64,000 bases of DNA from Phytoseiulus persimilis (Eukaryota; Arthropoda; Arachnida; Mesostigmata; Phytoseiidae). The position numbers and the translations under genes were made by a program. Within the stretch, counting starts at the first letter, position 1, and each line of letters begins with the position of its first letter. The DNA is taken from positions 440,775-504,774 of the forward strand of contig CM075104.1 in NCBI GenBank assembly GCA_037576195.1. Direction: 5' to 3'. Of this stretch, positions 1 through 13,812 are shown in pieces. The notes beneath the pieces are model-generated. The model saw only the letters and a list, made by a program, of their open reading frames with translations, was not told the origin of the DNA and did not search any database.

Positions 1-3000
1 AGCTCAACGCTAAGACTAAATTTCAGAAGCATGCCTTAGCCCAAGACTGAATTCCACAGGCATACATTTAGCATACATTAGCTTAAGGCTAACACTAAAT
101 TTCAGAAGCATACCTTAGCCCAAGACTAGATTCCACAAGCATACATTAGCTCAAGGCTAAGACTAAATTTCAGAAGCATGCCTTAGCCCAAGACTGAATT
201 CCACAAGCATACATTAGCTCAAGGCTAAGACTAAAAATCAGAACTATGCCTTAGCCCAAGACTGAATTCCACAAGCATACATTAGCTCAACGCTAAGACT
301 AAATTTTAAAAACAGCCAACCTTAGCTCAAGGCTAAGGCTAATTTTCAGAAGCATGCCTTAGCCTAAGGCTACTTTTCAGAAGCATGCCCTAGCCTAAGA
401 CTAAATTCCACAAGCAAACATTAGCTTAAGGCTAACACTAAATTTCAGAAGCATACCTTAGCCCAAGACTAAATTCCACAAGCATACATTACCTCAAGGC
501 TAAGACTGAATTCTAAAGACAGCCAGCCTAAGCTCAAGGCTAAGGCGAATTTTCAGAAGCAAGCCTTAGCCTAAGACTAAATTCCACAAGCATACATTAG
601 CTCAACGCTAAGACTAAATTTCAGAAGCATGCCTTAGCCCAAGATTGAATTCCACAAGCATACATTAGCTCAACGCTAAGACTAAACTTCAAAAACAGCC
701 AACCTTAGCTCAAGGCTAAGGCGAATTTTCAGAAGCAAGCCTTAGCCTAAGGCGAATTTCCAGAAGCATGCCTTAGCTTAAGACTAAATTCCACAAGCAT
801 ACATTAGCTTAAGGCTAAGACAAAATTTCAGAAGCATGCCTTAGCCCAAGACTGAATTCCATAAGCATACATTAGCTCAACGCTAAGACTAAACTTCAAA
901 AACAGCCAACCTTAGCTCAAGGCTAAGGCGAATTTCCAGAAGCATGCCTTAGCCTAAGGCTAATTTTCAGAAGCATGCCCTAGCCTAAGACTAAATTCCA
1001 CAAGCAAACATTAGCTTAAGGCTAACACTAAATTTCAGAAGCATACCTTAGCCCAAGACTAAATTCCACAAGCATACATTAGCTCAAGGCTAAGACTAAA
1101 TTTCAAAGACAGCCAACCTTAGCTTAAGGCTAAGGCGAATTTTCAGAAGCAAGCCTTAGCCTAAGACTAAATTCCACAAGCATACATTAGCTCAACGCTA
1201 AGACTAAATTTCAAAAACAGCCAACCTTAGCTTAAGGCTAAGGCTAATTTTCAGAAGCATGCCTTAGCCCAAGACTGAATTCCACAAGCATACATTAGCT
1301 CAAGGCTAAGGCAAATTTTCAGAAGCATGCCTTAGCCTGGGACTAAATTCCACAAGCACACATTAGCTCAAAGCTAAGACTTAATTCCACAAGCATACAT
1401 TAGCTCAAGGCCAAGGCGAGTTTTCAGAAGCATGCCCTAGCCTAAGGCGTATTTTCAGAAGCGTGCCTTAGCTTAAGACTAAATTCCACAAGCATACATT
1501 AGCTCAACGCTAAGACTAAATTTCAGAAGCATGCCTTAGCCCAAGACTGAATTCCACAGGCATACATTTAGCATACATTAGCTTAAGGCTAACACTAAAT
1601 TTCAGAAGCATACCTTAGCCCAAGACTAGATTCCACAAGCATACATTAGCTCAAGGCTAAGACTAAATTTCAGAAGCATGCCTTAGCCCAAGACTGAATT
1701 CCACAAGCATACATTAGCTCAAGGCTAAGACTAAATTTCAGAAGCATGCCTTAGCCCAAGACTGAATTCCAAAGCATACATCAGCTCGAGGCTAAGACTG
1801 AATTTCAGAAGCATGCCTTAGCCCAAGACTGAATTCCACAAGCATACATCAGCTCAAGGCTAAGGCGAGTTTTCAGAAGCATGCCTCAGCCTAAGGCGAA
1901 TTTTCAGAAGCATACCTTAGCTTAAGACTAAATTCCACAAGCATACATTAGCTCAACGCTAAGACTAAATTTCAGAAGCACGCCTTAGCCCAAGACTGAA
2001 TTCCACAAGCATACCTTAGCCCAAGACTAAATTCCACAAGCATACATTAGCTCAGGGCTAAGACTGAATTTCAGAAGCATGCCTTAGCCCGAGACTGAAT
2101 TCCACAAGCATACATTAGCTCAAGGCTAAGGCGAGTTTTCAGAAGCATGCCTCAGCCTAAGGCGAATTTTCAGAAGCATACCTTAGCTTAAGACTAAATT
2201 CCACAAGCATACATTAGCTCAACGCTAAGACTAAATTTCAGAAGCACGCCTTAGTCCAAGACTGAATTCCACAAGCATACCTTAGCCCAAGACTAAATTC
2301 CACAAGCATACATTAGCTCAGGGCTAAGAATGAATTTCAGAAGCATGCCTTAGCCCAAGACTGAATTCCACAAGCATACATTAGCTCAAGGCTAAGACTA
2401 AATTTCAGAAGCATGCCTTAGCCCAAGACTGAATTCCACAAGCATACATCAGCTCAAGGCTAAGACTAAATTTCAGAAGCATGCCTTAGCCCAAGACTGA
2501 ATTCCACAAGCATACATTGGCTCAAGGCTAAGGCGAGTTTTCAGAAGCATGCCTTAGCCTAAGGCGAATTTTCAGAAGCATACCTTAGCTTAAGACTAAA
2601 TTCCACAAGCATACATTAGCTCAACGCTAAGACTAAATTTCAGAAGCACGCCTTAGCCCAAGACTGAATTCCACAAGCATACCTTAGCCCAAGACTAAAT
2701 TCCACAAGCATACATTAGCTCAGAGCTAAGACTGAATTTCAGAAGCATGCCTTAGCCCAAGACTGAATTCCACAAGCATACATTAGCTCAAGGCTAAGAC
2801 TAAATTTCAGAAGCATGCCTTAGCCCAAGACTGAATTCCACAAGCATACATCAGCTCAAGGCTAAGACTAAATTTCAGAAGCATGCCTTAGCCCAAGACT
2901 AAATTCCACAAGCATACATTAACTCAGGGCTAAGACTGAATTTCAGAAGCATGCCTTAGCCCAAGACTGAATTCCACAAGCATACATCAGCTCAAGGCTA

Positions 3001-6000
3001 AGACTAAATTTCAGAAGCATGCCTTAGCCTAAGGCGAATTTTCAGAAGCATGCCTTAGCCTAAGACTAAATTCCACAAGCACACATTAGCTCAAGGCTAA
3101 GACTAAATTTCAGAAGCATGCCTTAGCCCAAGACTGAATTCCACAAGCATACATCAGCTCAAGGCTAAGACTAAATTTCAGAAGCATGCCTTAGCCCAAG
3201 ACTAAATTCCACAAGCATACATTAGCTCAGGGCTAAGACTGCATTTCAGAAGCATGCCTTAGCCCAAGACTGAATTCCACAAGCATACATCAGCTCAAGG
3301 CTAAGACTAAATTTCAGAAGCATGCCTTAGCCTAAGGCGAATTTTCAGAAGCATGCCTTAGCCTAAGACTAAATTCCACAAGCACACATTAGCTCAAGGC
3401 TAAGACTAAATTTCAGAAGCATGCCTTAGCCTAAGGCGAATTTTCAGAAGCATACCTTAGCTTAAGACTAAATTCCACAAGCATACATCAGCTCAACGCT
3501 AAGACTAAATTTCAGAAGCACGCCTTAGCCCAAGACTGAATTCCACAAGCATACCTTAGCCCAAGACTAAATTCCACAAGCATACATTAGCTCAGGGCTA
3601 AGACTGAATTTCAGAAGCATGCCTTAGCCCAAGACTGAATTCCACAAGCATACATTAGCTCAAGGCTAAGGCGAGTTTTCAGAAGCATGCCTCAGCCTAA
3701 GGTGAATTTTCAGAAGCATACCTTAGCTTAACACTAAATTCCACAAGCATACATTAGCTCAACGCTAAGACTAAATTTCAGAAGCACGCCTTAGCCCAAG
3801 ACTGAATTCCACAAGCATACCTTAGCCCAAGACTAAATTCCACAAGCATACATTAGCTCAGGGCTAAGACTGAATTTCAGAAGCATGCCTTAGCCCAAGA
3901 CTGAATTCCACAAGCATACATTAGCTCAAGGCTAAGACTAAATTTCAGAAGCATGCCTTAGCCCAAGACTGAATTCCACAAGCATACATCAGCTCAAGGC
4001 TAAGACTAAATTTCAGAAGCATGCCTTAGCCCAAGACTAAATTCCACAAGCATACATTAGCTCAGGGCTAAGACTGAATTTCAGAAGCATGCCTTAGCCC
4101 AAGACTGAATTCCACAAGCATACATCAGCTCAAGGCTAAGACTAAATTTCAGAAGCATGCCTTAGCCTAAGGCGAATTTTCAGAAGCATGCCTTAGCCTA
4201 AGACTAAATTCCACAAGCACACATTAGCTCAAGGCTAAGACTAAATTTCAGAAGCATGCCTTAGCCCAAGACTGAATTCCACAAGCATACATTAGCTCAA
4301 GGCTAAGGCGAGTTTTCAGAAGCATGCCTTAGCCTAAGGCGAATTTTCAGAAGCATACCTTAGCTTAAGACTAAATTCCACAAGCACACATTAGCTCAAG
4401 GCTAAGACTAAATTTCAGAAGCATGCCTTAGCCTAAGGCGAATTTTCAGAAGCATACCTTAGCTTAAGACTAAATTCCACAAGCATACATTAGCTCAACG
4501 CTAAGACTAAATTTCAGAAGCACGCCTTAGCCCAAGACTGAATTCCACAAGCATACCTTAGCCCAAGACTAAATTCCACAAGCATACATTAGCTCAGGGC
4601 TAAGACTGAATTTCAGAAGCATGCCTTAGCCCAAGACTGAATTCCACAAGCATACATTAGCTAAAGGCTAAGGCGAGTTTTCAGAAGCATGCCTCAGCCT
4701 AAGGTGAATTTTCAGAAGCATACCTTAGCCTAACACTAAATTCCACAAGCATACATTAGCTCAACGCTAAGACTAAATTTCAGAAGCACGCCTTAGCCCA
4801 AGACTGAATTCCACAAGCATACCTTAGCCCAAGACTAAATTCCACAAGCATACATTAGCTCAGGGCTAAGACTGAATTTCAGAAGCATGCCTTAGCCCAA
4901 GACTGAATTCCACAAGCATACATTAGCTCAAGGCTAAGACTAATTTTCAGAAGCATGCCTTAGCCCAAGACTGAATTCCACAAGCATACATCAGCTCAAG
5001 GCTAAGACTAAATTTCAGAAGCATGCCTTAGCCCAAGACTAAATTCCACAAGCATACATTAGCTCAGGGCTAAGACTGAATTTCAGAAGCATGCCTTAGC
5101 CCAAGACTGAATTCCACAAGCATACATCAGCTCAAGGCTAAGACTAAATTTCAGAAGCATGCCTTAGCCTAAGGCGAATTTTCAGAAGCATGCCTTAGCC
5201 TAAGACTAAATTCCACAAGCACACATTAGCTCAAGGCTAAGACTAAATTTCAGAAGCATGCCTTAGCCCAAGACTGAATTCCACAAGCATATATTAGCTC
5301 AAGGCTAAGGCGAGTTTTCAGAAGCATGCCTTAGCCTAAGGCGAATTTCCAGAAGCATACCTTAGCTTAAGACTAAATTCCACAAGCATACATTAGCTCA
5401 ACGCTAAGACTAAATTCCAGAAGCACGCCTTAGCCCAAGACTGAATTCCACAAGCATACCTTAGCTTAAGACTAAATTCCACAAGCATACATTAGCTCAA
5501 CGCTAAGACTAAATTCCAGAAGCACGCCTTAGCCCAAGACTGAATTCCACAAGCATACCTTAGCTTAAGACTAAATTCCACAAGCATACATTAGCTCAAC
5601 GCTAAGACTAAATTTCAGAAGTACGCCTTAGCCCAAGACTGAATTCCACAAGCATACCTTAGCCCAAGACTAAATTCCACAAGCATACATTAGCTCAGGG
5701 CTAAGACTGAATTCCAGAAGCATGCCTTAGCCCAAGACTGAATTCCACAAGCATACATTAGCTCAAGGCTAAGGCGAGTTTTCAGAAGCATGCCTTAGCC
5801 TAGGGCGAATTTTCAGAAGCATACCTTAGCTTAAGACTAAATTCCACAAGCATACATTAGCTAAAGGCTAACACTAAATTTCAGAAGCATGCCTCAGCCC
5901 AAGACTGAATTCCACAAGCATACATCAGCTCAACGCTAAGACTAAATTTCAGAAGCACGCCTTAGCCCAAGACTGAATTCCACAAGCATACCTTAGCTTA

Positions 6001-9000
6001 AGACTAAATTCCACAAGCACACATTAGCTCAGGGCTAAGACTGAATTTCAGAAGCATGCCTTAGCCCAAGACTGAATTCCACAAGCATACATTAGCTCAA
6101 GGCTAAGACTAAATTTCAGAAGCATGCCTTAGCCTGAGGCGAATTTTCAGAAGCATGCCTTAGCCTAAGACTTAATTCCACAAGCACACATTAGCTCAAG
6201 GCTAAGACTAAATTTCAGAAGCATGCCTTAGCCCAAGACTGAATTCCACAAGCATACATTAGCTCAAGGCTAAGGCGAGTTTTCAGAAGCATGCCTTAGC
6301 CTAAGGCGAATTGCCAGAAGCATACCTTAGCTTAAGACTAAATTCCACAAGCATACATTAGCTCAACGCTAAGACTAAATTTCAGAAGCACGCCTTAGCC
6401 CAAGACTGAATTCCACAAGCATACCTTAGCCCAAGACTAAATTCCACAAGCATACATTAGCTCAGGGCTAAGACTGAATTTCAGAAGCATGCCTTGGCCC
6501 AAGACTGAATTCCACAAGCATACATTAGCTCAAGGCTAAGGCGAGTTTTCAGAAGCATGCCTCAGCCTAAGGTGAATTTTCAGAAGCATACCTTAGCTTA
6601 ACACTAAATTCCACAAGCATACATTAGCTCAACGCTAAGACTAAATTTCAGAAGCACGCCTTAGCCCAAGACTGAATTCCACAAGCATACCTTAGCCCAA
6701 GACTAAATTCCACAAGCATACATTAGCTCAGGGCTAAGACTGAATTTCAGAAGCATGCCTTAGCCCAAGACTGAATTCCACAAGCATACATTAGCTCAAG
6801 GCTAAGACTAAATTTCAGAAGCATGCCTTAGCCCAAGACTGAATTCCACAAGCATACATCAGCTCAAGGCTAAGACTAAATTTCAGAAGCATGCCTTAGC
6901 CCAATACTAAATTCCACAAGCATACATTAGCTCAGGGCTAAGACTGAATTTCAGAAGCATGCCTTAGCCCAAGACTGAATTCCACAAGCATACATCAGCT
7001 CAAGGCTAAGACTAAATTTCAGAAGCATGCCTTAGCCTAAGGCGAATTTTCAGAAGCATGCCTTAGCCTAAGACTAAATTCCACAAGCACACATTAGCTC
7101 AAGGCTAAGACTAAATTTCAGAAGCATGCCTTAGCCCAAGACTGAATTCCACAAGCATATATTAGCTCAAGGCTAAGGCGAGTTTTCAGAAGCATGCCTT
7201 AGCCTAAGGCGAATTTCCAGAAGCATACCTTAGCTTAAGACTAAATTCCACAAGCATACATTAGCTCAACGCTAAGACTAAATTCCAGAAGCACGCCTTA
7301 GCCCAAGACTGAATTCCACAAGCATACCTTAGCTTAAGACTAAATTCCACAAGCATACATTAGCTCAACGCTAAGACTAAATTCCAGAAGCACGCCTTAG
7401 CCCAAGACTGAATTCCACAAGCATACCTTAGCTTAAGACTAAATTCCACAAGCATACATTAGCTCAACGCTAAGACTAAATTTCAGAAGTACGCCTTAGC
7501 CCAAGACTGAATTCCACAAGCATACCTTAGCCCAAGACTAAATTCCACAAGCATACATTAGCTCAGGGCTAAGACTGAATTCCAGAAGCATGCCTTAGCC
7601 CAAGACTGAATTCCACAAGCATACATTAGCTCAAGGCTAAGGCGAGTTTTCAGAAGCATGCCTTAGCCTAAGGCGAATTTTCAGAAGCATACCTTAGCTT
7701 AAGACTAAATTCCACAAGCATACATTAGCTAAAGGCTAACACTAAATTCCAGAAGCATGCCTCAGCCCAAGACTGAATTCCACAAGCATACATCAGCTCA
7801 ACGCTAAGACTAAATTTCAGAAGCACGCCTTAGCCCAAGACTGAATTCCACAAGCATACCTTAGCTTAAGACTAAATTCCACAAGCACACATTAGCTCAG
7901 GGCTAAGACTGAATTTCAGAAGCATGCCTTAGCCCAAGACTGAATTCCACAAGCATACATTAGCTCAAGGCTAAGACTAAATTTCAGAAGCATGCCTTAG
8001 CCTAAGGCGAATTTTCAGAAGCATGCCTTAGCCTAAGACTAAATTCCACAAGCACACATTAGCTCAAGGCTAAGACTAAATTTCAGAAGCATGCCTTAGC
8101 CCAAGACTGAATTCCACAAGCATACATTAGCTCAAGGCTAAGGCGAGTTTTCAGAAGCATGCCTTAGCCTAAGGCGAATTTTCAGAAGCATACCTTAGCT
8201 TAAGACTAAATTCCACAAGCATACATTAGCTCAACGCTAAGACTAAATTTCAGAAGCACGCCTTAGCCCAAGACTGAATTCCACAAGCATACCTTAGCCC
8301 AAGACTAAATTCCACAAGCATACATTAGCTCAGGGCTAAGACTGAATTTCAGAAGCATGCCTTAGCCCAAGACTGAATTCCACAAGCATACCTTAGCTTA
8401 AGATTAAATTCCACAAGCATACATTAGCTCAGGGCTAAGACTGCATTTCAGAAGCATGCCTTAGTCCAAGACTGAATTCCACAAGCATACATTGGCTCAA
8501 GGCTAAGACTAAATTTCAGAAGCATGCCTTAGCCTAAGGCGAATTTTCAGAAGCATGCCTTAGCCTAAGACTAAATTCCACAAGCACACATTAGCTCAAG
8601 GCTAAGACTGAATTTCAGAAGCATGCCTTAGCCCAAGACTGAATTCCACAAGCATATATTAGCTCAAGGCTAAGGCGAGTTTTCAGAAGCATGCCTTAGC
8701 CTAAGGCGAATTTTCAGAAGCATACCTTAGCCTAAGACTAAATTCCACAAGCATACATCAGCTCAAGGCTAAGACTGAATTTCAGAAGCATGCCTTAGCC
8801 TAAGGCGAATTTTCAGAAGCATACCTTAGCTTAAGACTAAATTCCACAAGCATACATTAGCTCAACGCTAAGACTAAATTTCAGAAGTACGCCTTAGCCC
8901 AAGACTGAATTCCACAAGCATACCTTAGCCCAAGACTAAATTCCACAAGCATACATCAGCTCAAGGCTAAGACTGAATTTCAGAAGCATGCCTTAGCCTA

Positions 9001-12000
9001 AGGCGAGTTTTCAGAAGCATGCCTTAGCCTAAGGCGAATTTTCAGAAGCATACCTTAGCCTAAGACTAAATTCCACAAGCATACATCAGCTCAAGGCTAA
9101 GACTGAATTTCAGAAGCATGCCTTAGCCTAAGGCGAATTTCCAGAAGCATACCTTAGCTTAAGACTAAATTCCACAAGCATACATTAGCTCAACGCTAAG
9201 ACTAAATTCCAGAAGCACGCCTTAGCCCAAGACTGAATTCCACAAGCATACCTTAGCTTAAGACTAAATTCCACAAGCATACATTAGCTCAACGCTAAGA
9301 CTAAATTCCAGAAGCACGCCTTAGCCCAAGACTGAATTCCACAAGCATACCTTAGCTTAAGACTAAATTCCACAAGCATACATTAGCTCAACGCTAAGAC
9401 TAAATTTCAGAAGTACGCCTTAGCCCAAGACTGAATTCCACAAGCATACCTTAGCCCAAGACTAGCCGTGTGGCATAAACCAACGCCTTGGGTGCCACGC
9501 TAAGCTAGCAATCGCGGGTTCGATCCCCGGCCGGGACAACAAATTTCTTATGTGGTGAAAAGAGGATTTAATTTATATCAGAATTAAATCTGAACCATCT
9601 TAAGACCCAAGCCCACCGCCCGCAATGGGATTTGCGAGGCGATAGGGAGTGTTACTGAAGCAATACCGAAAGGTGAATCCGGGACACTCCTGAGGGCTGG
9701 CTGAGAGGTTCAGCCGAAAACAGAGCCCAAGACTAAATTCCACAAGCATACATTAGCTCAGGGCTAAGACTGAATTCCAGAAGCATGCCTTAGCCCAAGA
9801 CTGAATTCCACAAGCATACATTAGCTCAAGGCTAAGGCGAGTTTTCAGAAGCATGCCTTAGCCTAAGGCGAATTTTCAGAAGCATACCTTAGCTTAAGAC
9901 TAAATTCCACAAGCATACATTAGCTAAAGGCTAACACTAAATTTCAGAAGCATACCTTAGCCCAAGACTGAATTCCACAAGCATACCTTAGCCCAAGACT
10001 AAATTCCACAAGCATACATTAGCTCAGGGCTAAGACTGAATTTCAGAAGCATGCCTTAGCCCAAGACTGAATTCCACAAGCATACATTAGCTCAAGGCTA
10101 AGACTAAATTTCAGAAGCATGCCTTAGCCCAAGACTGAATTCCACAAGCATACATCAGCTCAAGGCTAAGACTAAATTTCAGAAGCATGCCTTAGCCCAA
10201 GACTGAATTCCACAAGCATACATTGGCACAAGGCTAAGGCGAGTTTTCAGAAGCATGCCTTAGCCTGAGGAGAATTTTCAGAAGCATACCTTAGCTTAAG
10301 ACTAAATTCCACAAGCACACATTAGCTATACGCTAAGACTAAATTTCAGAAGCACGCCTTAGCCCAAGACTGAATTTCACAAGCATACATTAGCTCAAGG
10401 CTAAGGCGAGTTTTCAGAAGCATGCCTTAGCCTAAGGCGAATTCTCAGAAGCATACCTTAGCTTAAGACTAAATTCCACAAGCATACATTAGCTCAACGC
10501 TAAGACTAAATTTCAGAAGCACGCCTTAGCCCAAGACTGAATTCCACAAGCATACCTTAGCCCAAGACTAAATTCCACAAGCATACATTAGCTCAAGGCT
10601 AAGACTAAATTTCAGAAGCATACCTTAGCCTAAGACGAATTTTCAGAAGCATGCCTTAGCCTAAGACTAAATTCCACAAGCACACATTAGCTCAAGGCTA
10701 AGACTAAATTTCAGAAGCATGCCTTAGCCCAAGACTGAATTCCACAAGCATACCTTAGCCCAAGACTAAATTCCACAAGCATACATTAGCTCAGGGCTAA
10801 GACTGAATTTCAGAAGCATGCCTTAGCCCAAGACTGAATTCCACAAGCATACATTAGCTCAAGGCTAAGGCGAGTTTTCAGAAGCATGCCTTAGCCTAAG
10901 GCGGATTTTCAGAAGCATACCTTAGCTTAAGACTAAATTCCACAAGCATACATTAGCTGAAGGCTAACACTAAATTTCAGAAGCATACCTTAGCCCAAGA
11001 CTGAATTCCACAAGCATACCTTAGCCCAAGACTAAATTCCACGAGCATACATTAGCTCAGGGCTAAGACTGAATTTCAGAAGCATGCCTTAGCCCAAGAC
11101 TGAATTCCACAAGCATACATTAGCTCAAGGCTAAGGCGAGTTCTCAGAAGCATGCCTTAGCCTAAGGCGAATTTTCAGAAGCATACCTTAGCTTAAGACT
11201 AAATTCCACAAGCATACATTAGCTCAACGCTAAGACTAAATTTCAGAAGCACGCCTTAGCCCGAGACTGAATTCCACAAGCATACCTTAGCCCAAGACTA
11301 AATTCCACAAGCATACATTAGCTCAGGGCTAAGACTGAATTTCAGAAGCATGCCTTAGCCCAAGACTGAATTCCACAAGCATACATTAGCTCAGGGCTAA
11401 GACTAAATTTCAGAAGCATGCCTTAGCCCAAGACTGAATTCCACAAGCATACATTAGCTCAAGGCTAAGACTAAATTTCGGTAGCATGCCTTAGCCTAAG
11501 GCGAATTTTCAGAAGCATACCTTAGCTTAAGACTAGATTCCACAAGCATACATTAGCTCAGGGCTAAGACTGAATTTCAGAAGCATGCCTTAGCCCAAGA
11601 CTGAATTCCACAAGCATACATTAGCTCAAGGCTAAGGCGAGTTTTCAGAAGCATGCCTTAGCCTAAGGCGAATTTTCAGAAGCATACCTTAGCTTAAGAC
11701 TAAATTCCACAAGCATACATTAGCTCAACGCTAAGACTAAATTTCAGAAGCACGCCTTAGCCCAAGACTGAATTCCACAAGCATACCTTAGTCCAAGACT
11801 AAATTCCACAAGCATACATTAGCTCAGGGCTAAGACTGAATTTCAGAAGCATACCTTAGCCCAAGACTAAATTCCACAAGCATACATTAGCTCAGGGCTA
11901 AGACTGAATTTCAGAAGCATGCCTTAGCCCAAGACTGAATTCCACAAGCATACCTTAGCTTGAGACTAAATTCCACAAGCATACATTAGCTCAGGGCTAA

Positions 12001-12819
12001 GACTGAATTTCAGAAGCATGCCTTAGCCCAAGACTGAACTCCACAAGCATACATTAGCTCAAGGCTAAGACTAAATTTCAGAAGCATACCTTAGCCTAAG
12101 GCGAATTTTCAGAAGCATGCCTTAGCCTAAGACTAAATTCCACAAGCATACATTAGCTCAGGGCTAAGACTGAATTTCAGAAGCATGCCTTAGCCCAAGA
12201 CTGAACTCCACAAGCATACATTAGCTCAAGGCTAAGACTAAATTTCAGAAGCATACCTTAGCCTAAGGCGAATTTTCAGAAGCATGCCTTAGCCTAAGAC
12301 TAAATTCCACAAGCACACATTAGCTCAAGGCTAAGACTAAATTTCAGAAGCATGCCTTAGCCCAAGACTGAATTCCACAAGCATACATTAGCTCAAGGCT
12401 AAGGCGAGTTTTCAGAAGCATGCCTTAGCCTAAGGCGAGTTTTCAGAAGCATAACTTAGCTTAAGACTAAATTCCACAAGCATACATTAGCTCAACGCTA
12501 AGACTAAATTTCAGAAGCACGCCTTAGCCCAAGACTGAATTCCACAAGCATACCTTAGCCCAAGACTAAATTCCACAAGCATACATTAGCTCAGGGCTAA
12601 GACTGAATTTCAGAAGCATGCCTTAGCTCAAGACTGAATTCCACAAGCATACATTAGCTCAAGGCTAAGACTGAATTTCAGAAGCATGCCTTAGCCTAAG
12701 GCGAATTTTCAGAAGCATGCCTTAGCCCAAGACTGAATTCCACAAGCATACATCAGCTCAAGGCTAGGACTAAATTCCAGAAGCATGCCTTGGCCCAAGA
12801 CTGAATTTCACAAGCATAC
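1..12819. repeat. Satellite array, ~68-bp dimeric unit with higher-order repeats
   Basis: The whole stretch is built from two related half-units of about 33-35 bp. One contains CCAAGACTGAATTCCACAAG and the other contains CTCAAGGCTAAGACTAAATT. Both carry a TTAGCYYAAG-type core whose two arms are partly self-complementary (CTTAGCC / GGCTAAG). Longer blocks repeat too: the first 88 bases recur at 1501, a block near 5287 recurs near 7155 (spacing about 1868), and one near 3661 recurs near 6531. This is higher-order satellite organisation. There is no coding sequence. The array is broken once by a SINE at 9465-9723 and ends at the LTR that begins at 12820. A centromeric or heterochromatic location is possible but not shown. 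Confidence 0.95.
9465..9723 (+). mobile_element. tRNA-derived SINE inserted in the satellite
   Basis: This 259-bp insertion is unlike the satellite and is flanked by a perfect 12-bp target-site duplication, AGCCCAAGACTA (9453-9464 and 9724-9735), copied from the satellite unit. Its head holds a polymerase III B-box-like GGTTCGATCCC near 9519, followed by CGGCCGGGACA as in a tRNA T-arm, and a degenerate A box near 9471 (GTGGCATAAACC). The body is unrelated to tRNA and ends in GCCGAAAACAG without a long A-tract. It is a SINE and not a working tRNA gene, because no acceptor stem can be folded across the head. Confidence 0.85.
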
Positions 12820-13150
12820 TGTCGAAGATTCCGTGCACTTTAAACTTAATCTGAATGATGAGAGCCTCTGGTTCCGAATACTCGAAGAGTCGTTAGCACC
12901 GTTCTTCAGAAAGCGGACTGAGAACTGATACAGCGTCGGCGTAGGGTACGCGACGATTACGACGACTACAACGATAGATAGAATACGATCTTTATTGAAG
13001 TAAAGTATGCTGCTTATATATCCTATGGATCGGGGTTACATGAGAGGGTAACTATAGACTTGCGCTTCCGTCAGGGACGCCGTACCATGGCCATCGGCTC
13101 GTCAGCCGATGCCGCTGTATGCTTGGCCGTCTGAGCGAAATATTACAACA
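12820..13150 (-). mobile_element. LTR of a minus-strand retrotransposon (family D), probably its 3' LTR
   Basis: The 331-bp segment begins TGTCGAAG and ends TTACAACA, so on the minus strand it runs TGTTGT...CGACA. Read on the minus strand it has a TATA box (TATATAA, revcomp of 13014-13020) and an AATAAAG signal about 20 bp further on (12990-12996), the same compact layout as the Copia LTRs at 30.8 and 34.1 kb. A purine tract (revcomp of 13151-13160, TGGGGGGCTT) abuts it on the internal side, as expected of a polypurine tract before a 3' LTR. No partner LTR was found, so the element is truncated or a recombination product. Confidence 0.65.
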
Positions 13151-13812
13151 AAGCCCCCCATTTCAAGCAGGCGGGCAAGAATGCATATAGGCGTAATTCG
13201 TAATAATCAAAATGAACCTTATCCAAAAATATGTCGCCTAGAATTCTATACTATGATTCTAGTCATACGTATCATATGTTCACATTCTAGAGCGTGAGGC
13301 TGATGCGGGAGATTCCTTGAATGTTGGTTCTTGTTGTTCGATCTCCCCGCTTATGTCACCAGACTCCCTTAGTTCGATGTTGAGTCTGTCGAGTTTCATA
13401 TTGTCTTGAAATCTCGAGCTCTGAAGATGTCTCCGTTGATTGCGCGTCTCACTCGATTTCGACGGTTTCGTGGTTCGTGGTTCCTACGGTGTTGCTCAAG
13501 CTGAGCAATACGAAATGAGTGAGGTCAATCCTGACGGTGATCTGGAGCCTCGTTATGTTCCGGACGTGATTGTTTCCGGTCCTGTTTCCTGTTGTACACG
13601 TCCGCTCCTTCTGTTGCTCGTCCTTTGCCTATTGTCATTGGTTGGGAATGTGGCAATGTTGGCCTGGATCACTGACTACTAATCAGCCTCAAATACTACG
13701 TCGAATGTAAGTTCTAGAATAGCAGAATCCCGCGAAATATGGTGTCATTCCTCGGATTTGGATTGGCTTGTCGTGATTCCGTGAGTATGAGCAAACTTGT
13801 TCGATCTTATAG
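13151..13812. other. Residue of retroelement D and 5' flank of the hAT-like gene
   Basis: The first bases are the putative polypurine tract of element D. Beyond that I recognise no domain. A short open stretch at 13440-13682 contains a run of leucines that could be membrane-spanning, but it starts at TTG and has no visible context. The end of this stretch would hold the promoter of the hAT-like gene; no TATA box or terminal inverted repeat was recognised. Confidence 0.4.

Noticed and set aside
9470-9540. A tRNA gene in the satellite
   Set aside because: Only the internal promoter boxes and a T-arm-like part are present, with no acceptor stem; the target-site duplication shows that it is a SINE.
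1-12819. Regular direct repeats resembling a CRISPR array
   Set aside because: There are no unique spacers; repeats follow each other directly with satellite-like drift, and the context is eukaryotic.
13440-13682. Small hydrophobic frame upstream of the hAT-like gene
   Set aside because: It starts at TTG, has no supporting context and no recognisable family.
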